Origin: Candidatus Aminicenantota bacterium
GTDB taxonomy: Bacteria; Acidobacteriota; Aminicenantia; Aminicenantales; UBA8522
DNA: 14,430 bases
NCBI GenBank assembly: GCA_003524335.1
Contig: DQHV01000283.1
Span: forward strand, 11,781-26,210
Reading direction: 5' to 3'
Part shown: positions 13,870 to 14,430 of the stretch, one piece after another
Position numbering within the stretch: position 1 is the stretch's first letter
How the letters are laid out: every line of letters begins with the position of its first letter
Notes under the pieces: model-generated
What the model was told of the DNA's origin: nothing
What the model saw: the letters and a program-made list of their open reading frames with translations, nothing else
Database searches by the model: none
Translations under genes and position numbers: made by a program

Positions 13870-14430
13870 CTATTCGGTCGAAACCGCATACCTCTTGATC
13901 ACCTGGTAGCCTTCGTCTGTTTCCTCGATGCCGTACGCTTTGCCGGCCTTCCACAGCCGGAGGTCCGACCTGGTGATGAATTGGGCGATGAATCTTCCCT
14001 CCGCATCGAAGACATCGAACTCGTACTCGCCTTTGGCTTTTCCCTTGGTAAAGGTCCGGACATAGAGCCCCCCCTGGTCGTCGAGGAGGAAGAACTGGAA
14101 GGGCGGGAAGACATCGGGAAAAGAGAACATGTCTTTGATGTTGACGCCGCCGGCCACGTTGGGTATCCGTTCCAGCATCTCATCGATATCCGCCTGGGTG
14201 ACCTTTACCCGGTCATACTCCTTCTGGATGGTCCGGATATGTTTTCCCTCCGGACTGTAAACCTTAATCTCATAATCCGCATTTCTGCCGTAGCAGATAT
14301 TTCCCGCTGGGTCAAACTGGTAGATGGACATCATCTCTAGGATGTTTATCTTGGAGCCGGAGCCTGGAATGGGAAGCGGAAACTCGAGTTTGTCGAGGGT
14401 GAAGAGGGGTTTGAGGTCGGCGTCGAATTT
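13870..14430 (-). CDS. 6-bladed beta-propeller protein, C-terminal part (5' end outside window)
   Basis: The minus-strand frame is open to the right edge of the window, so 186 C-terminal residues are seen and the N-terminus is missing. Methionines at 14334 and 14331 are internal, because the frame upstream of them continues as coherent protein (PLFTLDKLEFPLP). The sequence has repeated strand blocks of the NHL/6-bladed propeller type: YQFDPAGNICYGRNADYEIKVYSPEGKHIRTI, FFLLDDQGGLYVRTF and EFDVFDAEGRFIAQF. Each pairs an "output" strand with a D-x-x-G turn. Such proteins are usually exported and often bind partners or carbohydrates rather than catalyse; this copy's role cannot be told. It is convergent with the truncated GNAT gene. 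Confidence 0.78.
   Translation of the reverse strand, partial: KFDADLKPLFTLDKLEFPLPIPGSGSKINILEMMSIYQFDPAGNICYGRNADYEIKVYSPEGKHIRTIQKEYDRVKVTQADIDEMLERIPNVAGGVNIKDMFSFPDVFPPFQFFLLDDQGGLYVRTFTKGKAKGEYEFDVFDAEGRFIAQFITRSDLRLWKAGKAYGIEETDEGYQVIKRYAVSTE

Overview
The window looks like chromosomal DNA from a Gram-negative, non-proteobacterial bacterium with moderately high GC. Export signals, an outer-membrane-barrel-like protein ending in Phe, a DUF3471-type serine hydrolase, a 6-bladed beta-propeller and a GTP-dependent PEP carboxykinase together suggest an Acidobacteriota/Aminicenantota-like lineage. That placement is an impression from gene style, not a measurement. I see no tRNA, rRNA, CRISPR array, insertion sequence, phage or plasmid gene.

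Layout. (1) 1-4030, plus strand: a tight operon whose left end is cut by the window. It holds a phosphoglycerate-kinase-family protein, a LarA-type nickel-pincer racemase/epimerase, a 3-hydroxyacyl-CoA-dehydrogenase-fold protein and an exported N-terminal-nucleophile amidohydrolase with a TPR tail. Two of the three junctions are ATGA stop/start overlaps and the third is a 27-base gap. (2) 4165-4743: a small exported protein, convergent with a secreted beta-lactamase-family serine hydrolase (minus strand, 4749-6437). (3) 6438-6658: a divergent regulatory gap with two inverted repeats, then pckG. (4) 8504-9427, minus: a barrel-like outer membrane protein with its own promoter. (5) 9428-9931: a gap holding that promoter, a promoterless and startless coding remnant, and the promoter of the next gene. 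(6) 9932-11896, plus: a polytopic GT-C-like membrane protein and a small exported protein, each with a recognisable promoter. (7) 11935-13065, minus: asnA behind a full-consensus TTGACA/TATAAT promoter. (8) 13215-13811: a 5'-truncated GNAT/YoaP-like gene. (9) 13870 to the right edge, minus: the C-terminal part of a beta-propeller protein.

How it fits together. The central-metabolism genes (PGK family, PEP carboxykinase, ammonia-dependent asparagine synthetase) are ordinary as families. The most interesting unit is the PGK-LarA-dehydrogenase operon. A carboxylate kinase, an alpha-hydroxy-acid racemase with all its cofactor and catalytic residues, and a Rossmann dehydrogenase that appears to lack the usual catalytic histidine are apparently co-translated. 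This could be an uncharacterised hydroxy-acid pathway; that is inference. Promoters are of the ordinary sigma-70 type with 17-18 base spacers, so several small genes are probably transcribed on their own. Two decayed loci (9532-9765 and 13215-13811) show local gene loss.
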